From: Faeciplasma sp900553675
GTDB taxonomy: Bacteria > Bacillota > Clostridia > Oscillospirales > Ruminococcaceae
Direction of reading: 5' to 3'
DNA length: 64,000 nt
Assembly (NCBI GenBank): GCA_958428235.1
Contig: CAUAFG010000002.1
Span: forward strand, 1 to 64,000
Both the position numbers and the translations under genes were made by a program. The notes below the pieces were generated by a model. It was not told the origin of the DNA. It did not search any database and saw nothing but the letters and a program-made list of their open reading frames with translations. Below are positions 25,731 through 34,237 of this stretch, piece after piece. Numbering within the stretch: the first letter of the stretch is position 1; each line of letters opens with the position of its first letter.

Positions 25731-25798
25731 ATTACAGCTACTGCTTGCCGGTGCGCCCCTCGCTTTACGGCAGCAAGATGGCTGTAATTTGTTTTGTC
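25731..25798 (+). terminator. Terminator of lipoprotein A
   Basis: Long imperfect hairpin: ATTACAGC (25731-25738) pairs with GCTGTAAT (25781-25788), with an inner TGCTTGCCG/CGGCAGCA stem, followed by TTTGTTTTG. Confidence 0.7.
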
Positions 25799-25948
25799 AG
25801 GGCTTTTGTGGATACGGATACAATTCCGGATCCGGCAGGAAAGTTATCTTGCATAATAATTTTTTCGGAATGTTGTAATAAATCGCTTATGTTTTTTGTT
25901 ATAGTATATGAAAGATGTCTTTTAAATTGAGCTTATGGAGATGATGGC

Positions 25949-26506
25949 TTGGATGATTCAATGATTGTGGAGCTTTTTGTCCGAAGAGACGAGGAAGCAA
26001 TAAAGCAGTGCGAAGCAAAATACGGCGCTGAGCTTAAACGAATGTCTATGCGCATAGTAGGCTCAGAGGAGGACGCTTGCGAGTGCCTCAACGATACGCT
26101 TTTGCAGGCGTGGAATTCCATAACTGAGCAAAGGGACTACAATCTGCGGGCATATCTTATAAAGCTTATGCGCAACAATTCCATAAACTACCTGAAGAAA
26201 AAGACGGCGGCAAAGCGGGGAGCGGTGAATATCGCTTTAGACGAGCTTGAGGGCTGTCTGCCGGACAATAGGTCTGATCTTGATTTCATCGAAAAGCAAA
26301 GCCTCACCCATGACATAGAAGAATGGCTGTTAACGCTCAGTACGGAAAAGAGAGTTATATTTGTTCGCAGGTATTTCTTTATGAAATCCGCAAAGGAAAT
26401 AGCCGAAGAGCTTGGTTTAAGAGAGGGAACAGTTCTTGTTGATTTGTCCCGCCTTAGAAAATCCTTAGCCAAGCATTTGAGGGAAAAAGAATACATTCTG
26501 CCATGA
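25949..26506 (+). CDS. ECF-type RNA polymerase sigma factor A
   Basis: A 185-residue sigma-70 family protein with only regions 2 and 4. Region 2 spans about 25-85 (YGAELKRMSMRIVGSEEDAC, LLQAWNSI, LRAYLIKLMRNNSINYL). Region 4 is at about 125-175 (LSTEKRVIFVRRYFFMKSAK then EIAEELGLREGTVLVDLSRLR, a clear HTH). The start is TTG, with GGAG 8 bases upstream. The next gene, a membrane anti-sigma-like protein, begins 23 bases after the stop, the typical ECF pairing. It is a paralogue of sigma factor B at 30691-31248 (shared EEAIxQCExKYxAEL block). Confidence 0.92.
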   Translation: MDDSMIVELFVRRDEEAIKQCEAKYGAELKRMSMRIVGSEEDACECLNDTLLQAWNSITEQRDYNLRAYLIKLMRNNSINYLKKKTAAKRGAVNIALDELEGCLPDNRSDLDFIEKQSLTHDIEEWLLTLSTEKRVIFVRRYFFMKSAKEIAEELGLREGTVLVDLSRLRKSLAKHLREKEYILP

Positions 26507-26529
26507 CTCAGAGAAAGGATGGTAATACT

Positions 26530-27795
26530 ATGAAGCAAAATGATATATTAGATTCAATCGGCGGCATAAGCGACAGCATTATAGATGAAGCTGTTGATTA
26601 CGTTCCCAAAAGCAAAAGCGTTAAGAGATTATCGGTAAAAATGCTTTCGGCGATATCGGCAGCAGCAGTGCTGTGCATTGCGCTTACCGTGACCTGCTTT
26701 GCCAATGCTACCGAGATAAGCGCGGTAATAAGCTCGTTGTTCAGAAGAGAAGAGAAGTATGTCGAGCCATACTCACAGGTAATCAATCAGACTGATTCAT
26801 CTGAAAAAGTATCGATGACAGTTAGGAAGGTTGCTAAGGATGATGACAATTACATTCTGTTTTTGACAATGCACGCCTCGGAACCGTTTGCTCCTGGATT
26901 CTTGATTTGTGATAGCTATAGCCTTGAATATATAGCAAACGGCGAAAAGCAAACCTATAAGCAGGAATATATTGACTATGAATTTGAGAAAACCAGAGAA
27001 AATCAAATTTTTTTACGCGGTATAAGTCTCAAGAACATTATTTCGGATGATTCTAAGGATATTTCATGTCAGCTGATGCTGCCTATCAAAGAAGACACAG
27101 CATCACAGTATTCATGCCTTCCTTGGGAAAGCGGCAGATATCACTTTGAAATTAACAATCTTGCGCTTTGCTCTTACTATTGTGAAGACGAAAACGATAT
27201 GTTAGAGAAAAAAGTATGTTACGCTGACAAGCTTGAAGTAGATTTTGATTTCAACGAAAACGAAATTAAAGATCTTCCGGCAACGGTTATCTATCCCGAA
27301 ACGGAATTTGAGCTTGCAGGAACCAATTTCCGTCTGAATAAAATCGAGCAAACAGCAACTCAGGTTAAGCTGACGGTTGAAGACCTTGATAAGAAACGCA
27401 TTGAGATAGGAAACAGGAACTTTTATGGTGCTAATAAGCTTATCGGTTTCGGTTTCTTACCATTTGAAAAGGTGGAAAAGGACCTTATGTCAACATTGGA
27501 ATTTATTGATAAATACAAGCTGGGTAACATTACCTACGGTGCTAAAATAGAGTTTGCCGGCGAAGCGGCTGATACCTGTAGAATTGAAGATACGAATGTG
27601 GAGTTGTTTAGAAATGAATACGGAGCCATTGAAACAGATAAGGTTGAAATTACATTGTATACAGAATCTGCGATAAGTATGGAAGATATAAAAAGCATTT
27701 ATTTTGAAGCTCATGTTTTTGACAGCTATCCGATAGAAAAATACATCGATTACGAAATAATAAAGGTTACTGCATGGGAAAACAAAGCCGAATAA
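26530..27795 (+). CDS. Membrane anti-sigma-like protein A (partner of ECF sigma A)
   Basis: About 421 residues from the ATG at 26530 (AAAGGATGG about 8 bases upstream). A short cytoplasmic N-terminus with SIIDEAVDYV (about 16-25), one membrane segment at about 38-60, and a large extracellular part of about 360 residues. Right after the membrane segment is ATEISAVISSLFRREEKYVE, matched by EEITSAIRSLFVREQELID in protein B (29359-30666). The layout resembles DUF4179-type proteins encoded beside ECF sigma factors, which are thought to hold the sigma factor at the membrane. No zinc-binding anti-sigma motif is visible. Anti-sigma function is inferred from layout and position. Confidence 0.75.
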   Translation: MKQNDILDSIGGISDSIIDEAVDYVPKSKSVKRLSVKMLSAISAAAVLCIALTVTCFANATEISAVISSLFRREEKYVEPYSQVINQTDSSEKVSMTVRKVAKDDDNYILFLTMHASEPFAPGFLICDSYSLEYIANGEKQTYKQEYIDYEFEKTRENQIFLRGISLKNIISDDSKDISCQLMLPIKEDTASQYSCLPWESGRYHFEINNLALCSYYCEDENDMLEKKVCYADKLEVDFDFNENEIKDLPATVIYPETEFELAGTNFRLNKIEQTATQVKLTVEDLDKKRIEIGNRNFYGANKLIGFGFLPFEKVEKDLMSTLEFIDKYKLGNITYGAKIEFAGEAADTCRIEDTNVELFRNEYGAIETDKVEITLYTESAISMEDIKSIYFEAHVFDSYPIEKYIDYEIIKVTAWENKAE

Positions 27796-27802
27796 GCTAT
27801 AA

Positions 27803-27837
27803 GTCCCGATCGTAAAAATACGGTCGGGACGCTTTTT
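27803..27837 (+). terminator. Terminator of the sigma A operon
   Basis: Ten-pair stem GTCCCGATCG (27803-27812) with CGGTCGGGAC (27821-27830), one T-G pair, then GCTTTTT. Confidence 0.9.
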
Positions 27838-27878
27838 ATATGTCACCAAACTGTAACCGAACTGTAGCGAAGTTTTCA

Positions 27879-27907
27879 TTGACTTGACCCATCCTCGGTG
27901 CTAAAAT
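27879..27907 (+). promoter_or_regulatory. SigA-type promoter for lipoprotein B
   Basis: TTGACT (27879-27884), 17 bases, TAAAAT (27902-27907). Just upstream is a short direct repeat AACTGTA (in CCAAACTGTAACCGAACTGT), a possible regulator or ECF -35-like element. Confidence 0.65.
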
Positions 27908-27941
27908 GATAGCGAAATCATATTAAAGGAGATAATTTTCC

Positions 27942-29270
27942 ATGAGAAAAGCGTTATTCATTTTTGTACTTATCATTTGCCTGACATTTGCCGCCTGCGG
28001 CGATACGCCCGTAGATCAGCCCGACAGCCCATCTGTAACATATGGCAATCAGGATGCCTCAGCGCCTGTAGATTCTCAGCCGGTGGATAATCCCGACAAT
28101 GTCACCGATACTGAAACTGCTCCCAACGGCGAAGTAGTCCCTTATAACGAGCTTCAGACGGATATGTATCTTTCAAGCGAGAAAAGGGTAGACAGCGACG
28201 GCACTGTAACCGAAGTCAAGTATACTTACGATTCTGAGGGCAGACTTCTTTCAGCATTAGCCTCCGACGGCAGCGGAAACAAATACGAGTATCCCGACTA
28301 CAGCACCGATATAACCTATTTTCTTTCAGCCAGAGGAGAAGCTTATCAAAAGCAGGTCTGCGAATACGACGGCAAGCATCAGCTTATGTCAAACATTTGC
28401 TACGACGGCAATGGCAAGCTTATGGGCGATGGCATGAGCTATTCCTATATATATTCCGAGCCGAATATGATATCTCAAATCAGATACTACACCACCGACC
28501 TTGAACACTTTGAAACCGTTGATATTGAATACACAAACGGAAACGTTACAAGCAGAGTTCATAAGGACGAAAACGGCGAAACCGTTCAGGCTGAGACTTA
28601 TGAATTTGATGATATGGGCAGAGCCACATTATCATATGATAAAGACTACAGAACCGGTTTTGAGTATTCAGAAAGATACGAGTATTCACAGGATGAATCG
28701 GGCAACACTATTACCCTCTGCTACGAGGGCGACAGTGAGACTCCTTCATACAAGAACATATTTGATGCAGAAGGCAGACTGCTTCTTGATATACTCTATG
28801 ATGAAGCCGGCAACGAGCAGACAAAAACCGAGGTTGTAAGAGACGGCAATAGGGAAGTGACAACAACCTATCTTAACGGCATAATATCCGCAAAAACCGA
28901 ATCGGTTGACGGAAGCTATCTCCGCTTAGAATCCTACGATTCCGAGGGTAATCTTAGTGAGTATACCACTTATGAGCATACAGACACCACTATGACGGAA
29001 TACTACTACACCACCGACGGCAATCTTATGCTGCTTACATCAAAAACAGTTTATACAAACGGCGCAGACGACAGACCGATTTCTATGTATAGCTATGACG
29101 CGGAAGGAAACGTAACCTATTCAAATGTATACACATACGATGAAAACAACTGCCTCATAAAGGAAGAAACCTCTTGGGACAGCCTTTCACAGCCTTCTGT
29201 AGTTACCTATGAATACACTAAAATCGAAGGCATATTCAGGAGTATGGGCGGCGCTGATAATCATGACTGA
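27942..29270 (+). CDS. YD-repeat-like surface lipoprotein B
   Basis: A 442-residue secreted lipoprotein with signal peptide and lipobox FAAC (Cys19), then a Pro/Asp/Thr-rich linker to about residue 65. The rest is repeats built around Y-x-y-D-x-x-G motifs, for example YTYDSEGRLLSA, YEFDDMGRATLS, IFDAEGRLLLD and YSYDAEGNVTY, clearly RHS/YD-like. AAAGGAG precedes the ATG. Its layout matches lipoprotein A, and it lies between the two anti-sigma-like genes, ending at a bidirectional terminator shared with anti-sigma B. No toxin domain follows the repeats, so it is not a classic RHS toxin. Carbohydrate or surface binding is a guess. Confidence 0.78.
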   Translation: MRKALFIFVLIICLTFAACGDTPVDQPDSPSVTYGNQDASAPVDSQPVDNPDNVTDTETAPNGEVVPYNELQTDMYLSSEKRVDSDGTVTEVKYTYDSEGRLLSALASDGSGNKYEYPDYSTDITYFLSARGEAYQKQVCEYDGKHQLMSNICYDGNGKLMGDGMSYSYIYSEPNMISQIRYYTTDLEHFETVDIEYTNGNVTSRVHKDENGETVQAETYEFDDMGRATLSYDKDYRTGFEYSERYEYSQDESGNTITLCYEGDSETPSYKNIFDAEGRLLLDILYDEAGNEQTKTEVVRDGNREVTTTYLNGIISAKTESVDGSYLRLESYDSEGNLSEYTTYEHTDTTMTEYYYTTDGNLMLLTSKTVYTNGADDRPISMYSYDAEGNVTYSNVYTYDENNCLIKEETSWDSLSQPSVVTYEYTKIEGIFRSMGGADNHD

Positions 29271-29291
29271 TAAATACAAGTAACCATCCAT

Positions 29292-29330
29292 AAAAAAGAG
29301 TCAGCACGAAATTGCGCTGACTCTTTCTAT
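29292..29330. terminator. Bidirectional terminator between lipoprotein B and anti-sigma B
   Basis: Perfect 11-base stem AAAGAGTCAGC (29295-29305) with GCTGACTCTTT (29316-29326), A-run on the left and T-run on the right, serving both convergent genes. Confidence 0.9.
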
Positions 29331-29358
29331 TATGTGACATACTAAAGCAAGGTGTTGC

Positions 29359-30666
29359 CTATTCTATCTCGGCGTCATTTCTCCAAATCTCAACGTCAAT
29401 ATAATGTCCGTAGCGTTCATCGTGAGGAGGAATTTCTTCTTTTGTTTTCATGAAGCCGATGGAAAGTATTTCATCATCGTATATAGGATCGGAGAAGATT
29501 GCTTTTATTTTCATTATGTTGCGGTCACCGTCGATTACAAATGTGTTGCGGTCATCGCCGTCTACTCCCTTAACAAATTCAATACTGCGACTGCCGCCGT
29601 GCCAGTATTTCTTAGCGTCATCGGCAAGCTCAAAGGCGAGCTCGTAATCTCCATAGGGGAACATATCATGCTCTTTTAAGAACTTATCGAACTCATCATA
29701 CTCTTCGCGCGTATGATATCCAAAGCCAAACTCCTCGCAATCGCTAAAGCCGGTGAACATACTTATTGCGCTGAAGTGCATGGAATCAACTTCCATAACC
29801 TGATGCAGCTCGTCGGTGATAATCAGCTCAACGCTCATGGGCGAGATGGTTATTTCGTTTAAGACGAATTTGTACCCCTCAACCTCAAATTCGGTATCAG
29901 GTTTTATGGTTCTTGACGGAAGCGGGGATATGCCGTCCTCACCGACTGTGAAGTTATCCGAAATCAAGTCGGCAAATATTTCCGATTCATACCATTTCAT
30001 GTTTGCATCGTCCGGCTCATCAAGAAGTTTTGCTTCGGTCAAGCCGGAAATCTTAAAGACATAATCGCCTTGCGGCAGGGAATCGCCGCTTCTGCCCAGC
30101 TTGATAACAGCTTCAAAATCCGTATCGGAGACATATTTGCCCTGCATATTCGTACCTGTCAAGGCGATTAAGTTGGGGTCTAAATCCTCACGCGAGTTGA
30201 ATACAGACACAACTTTTTCGCCGTCTTCGGTGTAGATGCCCATTTCCTCATAATAGAGGAAAGTGTTATTAAATCCGGCAGGATTGTGGATGTTGATGTA
30301 AATATAATAATGCTCACCGTCGATAAATACTTTATCAACCTTCAGACTCGCTGCCATCGGGTCGATATCGTCCTGCGGAATATCCGCCTGACTGTCGTCG
30401 GTGTTGACAACCGCATAAGGGTCGATAAGCTCCTGTTCTCTTACAAACAGCGACCGTATTGCGCTTGTGATTTCCTCGGCGTGGATAATGCAGGTAGTGC
30501 CGACTATCAGAATCGCCATACATGCGGCAATAGATACTATCTTTTTAAGATTAATGTGATTGGCGCGCTTCTTTGTGACTTCGCCGCTGTCAATGGCTTC
30601 ATCAATCCATTCGCTTTTCATGTCCCTCAGCGGGTCAAAAAAGCTGTCTGATTTTCTTTCTTTCAT
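29359..30666 (-). CDS. Membrane anti-sigma-like protein B (partner of ECF sigma B)
   Basis: About 435 residues from the ATG at 30666: cytoplasmic N-terminus with EWIDEAIDSG (about 19-28), one membrane segment (about 43-62), then a large extracellular domain. The join EEITSAIRSLFVREQELIDP matches anti-sigma A, and both proteins contain a P-[DE]-T-E-F-E-[LV] strand (PDTEFEVEGYKFVLN here, PETEFELAGTNFRLN in A), so they are paralogues. The ATG at 30678 is less likely because AAAGG touches it; from 30666 the spacing is about 11. It follows sigma B by 24 bases on the same strand. Confidence 0.75.
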   Translation of the reverse strand: MKERKSDSFFDPLRDMKSEWIDEAIDSGEVTKKRANHINLKKIVSIAACMAILIVGTTCIIHAEEITSAIRSLFVREQELIDPYAVVNTDDSQADIPQDDIDPMAASLKVDKVFIDGEHYYIYINIHNPAGFNNTFLYYEEMGIYTEDGEKVVSVFNSREDLDPNLIALTGTNMQGKYVSDTDFEAVIKLGRSGDSLPQGDYVFKISGLTEAKLLDEPDDANMKWYESEIFADLISDNFTVGEDGISPLPSRTIKPDTEFEVEGYKFVLNEITISPMSVELIITDELHQVMEVDSMHFSAISMFTGFSDCEEFGFGYHTREEYDEFDKFLKEHDMFPYGDYELAFELADDAKKYWHGGSRSIEFVKGVDGDDRNTFVIDGDRNIMKIKAIFSDPIYDDEILSIGFMKTKEEIPPHDERYGHYIDVEIWRNDAEIE

Positions 30667-30690
30667 ATAAATTATCATCCTTTCACAAAT

Positions 30691-31248
30691 TCAGACGTTG
30701 ATGTCATAGCTTTCAAGATGTCGGCGCAAATCGTTTCGCAGACGGAAAAGCGTGGTTGCAACCGTATTTTTGTTAATGCCAAGCTGTGAAGCGATTTCCG
30801 AAACGGAAAGCATCATAAAATACCGCTTTGTAAAAATAATCCTTTTCTGCTTTTCCAGACTTGCAAGCCAATCATCTATGGCTTTAGAGATTTCTACAGA
30901 ATAAGCCTCATCTGTGCCGTAAAAGCTTTCGCCTATGCACTCGTTCAGCTCCGATAAAGCAATCAGAGTGCCGCAGTTTCGCTTTTTTGCAGTGTTGATT
31001 CTAAGCTTGTCTATCGCAAGATTGCGGGCGATTTTATAAAGATATGCCCTTAGATTGCTTGGCTGAATGTCTGCGGAGCTTTTCCAAGCCGATAAGAAGG
31101 CGTCGTTTACGCACTCGTCGGCATCCTCTGCGGAGCCTGTGATTCTTTTGCAGAAGGTCGTTAATTCGGCTCTGTACTTAATCTCGCACTGCCTTATAGC
31201 TTCTTCACTGCTTGCGGTAAACAGTGCTATTATTTCTCTGTCTTCCAA
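30691..31248 (-). CDS. ECF-type RNA polymerase sigma factor B
   Basis: A 185-residue ECF sigma factor, regions 2 (ITGSAEDADECVNDAFLSAW, LRAYLYKIARNLAIDKLR) and 4 (LEKQKRIIFTKRYFMMLSVS then EIASQLGINKNTVATTLFRLR). Same length as sigma A and sharing EEAIRQCEIKYRAEL and (D/E)CxND(A/T)xLxAW. The start is TTG with GGTGGTGAT upstream. First gene of a two-gene minus-strand operon with anti-sigma B, driven by a SigA-type promoter at 31321-31348. Confidence 0.92.
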   Translation of the reverse strand: MEDREIIALFTASSEEAIRQCEIKYRAELTTFCKRITGSAEDADECVNDAFLSAWKSSADIQPSNLRAYLYKIARNLAIDKLRINTAKKRNCGTLIALSELNECIGESFYGTDEAYSVEISKAIDDWLASLEKQKRIIFTKRYFMMLSVSEIASQLGINKNTVATTLFRLRNDLRRHLESYDINV

Positions 31249-31320
31249 ATCATCACCACCAAAATGAATATTGAAGCGCTTCTATATATTAAGACGGAAA
31301 CGGACTATCCCACATTTCAT

Positions 31321-31348
31321 ATTATAAAGATTTTTTGTGATTTTTCAA
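31321..31348 (-). promoter_or_regulatory. SigA-type promoter for sigma B operon
   Basis: Minus-strand TTGAAA (31343-31348), 16 bases, TATAAT (31321-31326), about 70 bases before the sigma B start. Confidence 0.65.
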
Positions 31349-31350
31349 TA

Positions 31351-31385
31351 AAAAAGAGTTAGCCACTTAGAAGCTAACTCTTTTT
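31351..31385 (-). terminator. Terminator of the P-loop kinase-like gene
   Basis: Perfect 13-base stem: AAAAAGAGTTAGC (31351-31363) with GCTAACTCTTTTT (31373-31385), A/T-tailed on both sides. It lies just after the stop codon of the minus-strand gene and just upstream of the sigma B promoter, insulating the two. Confidence 0.9.
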
Positions 31386-31386
31386 G

Positions 31387-31953
31387 CTACAGATTAAACC
31401 TTTCTTTGATCATCAAAGCGACCTTTTCGGGTGGAATATCGGTATTGTCTATCTTGATATAGTTTTCAAACGGCACCTCGCCGTCATAGCTGACGCACCG
31501 ATGGCGATTATCGTCATTAATCAGCCTTTGGTTCGATACCTCAATGTCCCGCTTTGAAGCCTTGTGTTTAAGCCTGTTTTCGGTTACGTTGCGCTTTAAT
31601 CTTACATTCTGCGGGGCGACAAGCTCGGCATAGTAAATCTCGGTATCGGGCTTTTCTTTTAAGAAAATCTGCTTGATGTGTTCAAGATAATCCCAGTCTG
31701 ACTGCATATCAAAAGCCATCATTATAGTAAAAATAAGACCGTAGTTATCGGTTTTAGCATATTCATCAAAAACAATCTCCCGCATTCGCATAATAGCGGT
31801 GGAATTGAATGTGCCGAAAATCTCTATTACCGGCTCAATAGTCATGTGGTTGTGAAAAAGCCGCAGATCGGTTATCTTCATAAGCTCCTGACCGACGGTC
31901 ATTTTTCCGACGGCGGCGTCTCCCATTATAAATAAAAGCTTCGTAAAAAACAC
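31387..31953 (-). CDS. P-loop kinase-like protein
   Basis: A 188-residue cytoplasmic protein with a Walker A variant GDAAVGKMT (about 11-19), where Met replaces the usual Ser/Thr after Lys, as often seen in this kinase-like group. Other features are a HNH-containing stretch LFHNHMTIEP (about 32-41), a basic LID-like region RLKRNVTENRLKHKASKR (about 117-134) and ENYIKIDNT near the end. It resembles small AAA/shikimate-kinase-like proteins of unknown substrate. The start is GTG with a poor ribosome site. It stands alone between gapA and its own terminator. Confidence 0.7.
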   Translation of the reverse strand: MFFTKLLFIMGDAAVGKMTVGQELMKITDLRLFHNHMTIEPVIEIFGTFNSTAIMRMREIVFDEYAKTDNYGLIFTIMMAFDMQSDWDYLEHIKQIFLKEKPDTEIYYAELVAPQNVRLKRNVTENRLKHKASKRDIEVSNQRLINDDNRHRCVSYDGEVPFENYIKIDNTDIPPEKVALMIKERFNL

Positions 31954-31996
31954 CTCTTATCTGATTATTATATCGCAAAAATAGCAGGGGATATAT

Positions 31997-32028
31997 AAAA
32001 AGGCGGCAGGGAACAAGTCCCCGCCGCC
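31997..32028 (-). terminator. Terminator of gapA
   Basis: GC-rich stem GGCGGC-a-GGGA (32002-32012) with TCCC-c-GCCGCC (32018-32028), followed on the minus strand by TTTTT. Confidence 0.9.
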
Positions 32029-32052
32029 GAAAGCTTTGTGCGCTGAAATTAA

Positions 32053-33087
32053 TTACAGCTCTGCAAAGTACTTGATGGTTCTTACCATCTGGCTGGTGTA
32101 AGAGTTCTCGTTGTCGTACCAAGCAACAACCTGAACCTCATAAAGATCGTCAGCAATCTTGGTTACCATGGTCTGAGTAGCGTCAAAGAGTGAGCCGTAC
32201 TTCATACCGATAACGTCGGAAGAAACGATAGGATCTTCGTTGTAGCCGTAGGAAGCGGAAGAAGCAGCCTTCATAGCAGCGTTGATGCCTTCCTTGGTAA
32301 CGTCAGCCTTCTTAACAACAGCGGTAAGAATGGTGGTGGAGCCTGTAGGAACAGGAACTCTCTGAGCGGAACCGATAAGCTTGCCGTTGAGTTCAGGGAT
32401 AACAAGACCGATAGCCTTAGCAGCGCCGGTGGAGTTAGGAACTATGTTAGCAGCACCTGCTCTTGCTCTTCTGAGGTCGCCCTTGCGGTGAGGACCGTCG
32501 AGGATCATCTGGTCGCCGGTGTAAGCATGGATGGTGGACATGATACCACTCTGGATAGGAGCGTAATCATTAAGAGCCTTAGCCATAGGAGCCAAGCAGT
32601 TGGTGGTGCAGGAAGCAGCGGAGATGATGGTATCATCCTTGGTAAGGGTGTTCTCATTAACGCTGAAAACGATGGTAGGAAGATCGTTGCCTGCGGGAGC
32701 AGAAATAACAACCTTCTTAGCGCCGGCATCGATATGAGCCTGGCTCTTTTCCTTAGAGCAGTAGAATCCGGTGCATTCGAGAACTACGTCAACGCCGATT
32801 TCGCCCCAAGGAAGATTCTTAGCTTCCTTCTCGGCATAGATCTTAAGAACCTTGCCGTCAACAGTGATGGTGCCTGCTTCGTCGTCAGCGGAAACAGTGT
32901 GAGCGTTTTCGCCGATCTTTCCGCAGTAGCCGCCCTGAGCGGTATCATACTTGAGAAGGTGAGCGAGCATGGAAGGCTTGGTAAGGTCGTTGATGGCAAC
33001 GATCTCATAACCCTCTGCGCCGAACATCTGTCTGAAAGCAAGACGTCCGATTCTGCCGAATCCGTTAATTGCAACTTTTACTGACAT
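32053..33087 (-). CDS. gapA: Glyceraldehyde-3-phosphate dehydrogenase
   Basis: A 344-residue glycolytic enzyme that oxidises and phosphorylates glyceraldehyde 3-phosphate with NAD. Rossmann GFGRIGRLAF (9-18), Asp34 in AINDLT (NAD preference), catalytic Cys160 in SCTTNC (159-164), and the expected substrate-binding loop TGAAKAIG. GGAGG lies about 9 bases before the ATG. Monocistronic, with a promoter at 33172-33200 and a strong terminator. The codon pattern (GTTGCAATTAACGG and so on) looks like a highly expressed gene. Confidence 0.98.
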   Translation of the reverse strand: MSVKVAINGFGRIGRLAFRQMFGAEGYEIVAINDLTKPSMLAHLLKYDTAQGGYCGKIGENAHTVSADDEAGTITVDGKVLKIYAEKEAKNLPWGEIGVDVVLECTGFYCSKEKSQAHIDAGAKKVVISAPAGNDLPTIVFSVNENTLTKDDTIISAASCTTNCLAPMAKALNDYAPIQSGIMSTIHAYTGDQMILDGPHRKGDLRRARAGAANIVPNSTGAAKAIGLVIPELNGKLIGSAQRVPVPTGSTTILTAVVKKADVTKEGINAAMKAASSASYGYNEDPIVSSDVIGMKYGSLFDATQTMVTKIADDLYEVQVVAWYDNENSYTSQMVRTIKYFAEL

Positions 33088-33171
33088 TTTTAAAAACCTC
33101 CAATAGTGTTTTTATACTGATATCCGATAAAGACAATCGCCTTCATCAGCGCACAGTATTATGCATATATT

Positions 33172-33200
33172 ATTCTACACTATTTCGGTATTATTTGCAA
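33172..33200 (-). promoter_or_regulatory. SigA-type promoter for gapA
   Basis: Minus-strand TTGCAA (33195-33200), 17 bases, TAGAAT (33172-33177), about 85 bases before the start codon. Confidence 0.7.
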
Positions 33201-33308
33201 GTACTTTGTCCAAAAAATATATTGATTTATTGTTAATTTTTTTGATGAAAATATAACAAAAATATCTGCCCATCAAATAAAACATCAAACTCGGATATTG
33301 CAAGCTAT

Positions 33309-33347
33309 AAAATAACGTCCGTCCCGAACCGGGGCAGACGCTATTTT
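33309..33347 (-). terminator. Terminator of the adhesin gene
   Basis: Imperfect stem AAAATA-a-CGTCCGTCCC (33309-33325) with GGGGCAGACG-c-TATTTT (33331-33347), GAACC loop, ending in T-rich sequence on the minus strand. It lies just after the LPQTG-coding end. Confidence 0.75.
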
Positions 33348-33370
33348 AGATTATTTGCTAATGATTCACA

Positions 33371-34237
33371 TCAAGCGGATTTGCGCCTTTTAACAATTAT
33401 AAGCACTGTTGCAAGAGCGATAATTGAGATTCCGGCAACGGTATAAGTCTGTGTTCCGCATCCGCCGGTTTGAGGAAGCTCGTGTCCGACGGTATTCTTT
33501 ACGGTAACGGTAAAGGTATAGACATTGCTGTTTTCGTCCAATGCGGTTTCAATATCAAGTGTTTTAGCAACAGTATTGTCTCCGTTGGGAACAGTGGCTA
33601 CAGCCTTATCTGTGTTGTTTAAATCGATTGTGACCGTAACAACGTTGGAGAGGGGAACGTAGCCAGCCGGTGCGCTGACCTCTTCAAGATAATATGTGCC
33701 GCCATTAAGGTGGGTGAAGCCTATAGCCGGGTAACCGTTATCTTCAGTTGTGATGATGGTTGCAGCGCTTTCATCATCTGCCCATCTGACCGTATCTGTA
33801 ATTTCATCTCTGCTGTAGTATTCATTTGTGCCGGTACTGTTTACGCGATACAATCTGAACTTAGCTCCGGACAGTGGTGTATTACCGTCAGAGTTTGTCT
33901 TATAAACCGTCAGAGTGGAGTCCCCATCGTCCCTTACTCGGATATATGTAGAACGCGAGAACAGGTTGGTTATCTCATTATCCGACCAGTCTTCATAGTT
34001 GATATTGGTGCCGTTAACCTTACCTGAACCAAACTCATAATCCTGCCAAAGCTCGTAATATGGCCAGCCGGAGGTTGTGAAAATACGTCTGTACTGTGCA
34101 AGCTCGTCACTGTCGTTATGCCTATCCTTATTCGGGTAGTAGTTGAAGGCAACCTGACCGCTTGTAACAGCATCGCTCGGCTTATAAACCAGATAAGTCT
34201 TAAATGCGTCGCCATCAGTTTCACTTGACTCGTTCTT
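33371..34237 (-). pseudogene. C-terminal part of the LPxTG adhesin, separated by one in-frame TAA
   Basis: The 288 sense codons after the TAA at 34238-34240 stay open in the same frame and read as ordinary adhesin sequence: KNESSETDGDAFKTYLVYK, then a domain with WPYYELWQDYEFGSG. A third SpaA/CnaB domain follows (LTVYKTNSDGNTPLSGAKF to YYLEEVSAPAGYVP). The end is a sortase signal with LPQTG (about residue 1884 of the joined protein), a membrane segment and KRRKSA. No good ribosome site or start codon is seen near the break, so alone it would not be secreted. It is either a remnant of a nonsense mutation or the read-through end of the upstream CDS. Confidence 0.8.

Noticed and set aside
25745..25930. 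61-codon ORF between lipoprotein A and sigma A
   Set aside because: It overlaps the lipoprotein A terminator and has no ribosome site.
24392..29270. Classic RHS toxin system
   Set aside because: The YD-like repeats are short, on lipoproteins, and lack a core domain, a C-terminal toxin and an immunity gene.
33970..34224. 84-codon minus-strand ORF over the adhesin break
   Set aside because: It is in a different frame from the adhesin; the true frame continues in phase through the TAA, so there is a stop codon and not a frameshift.
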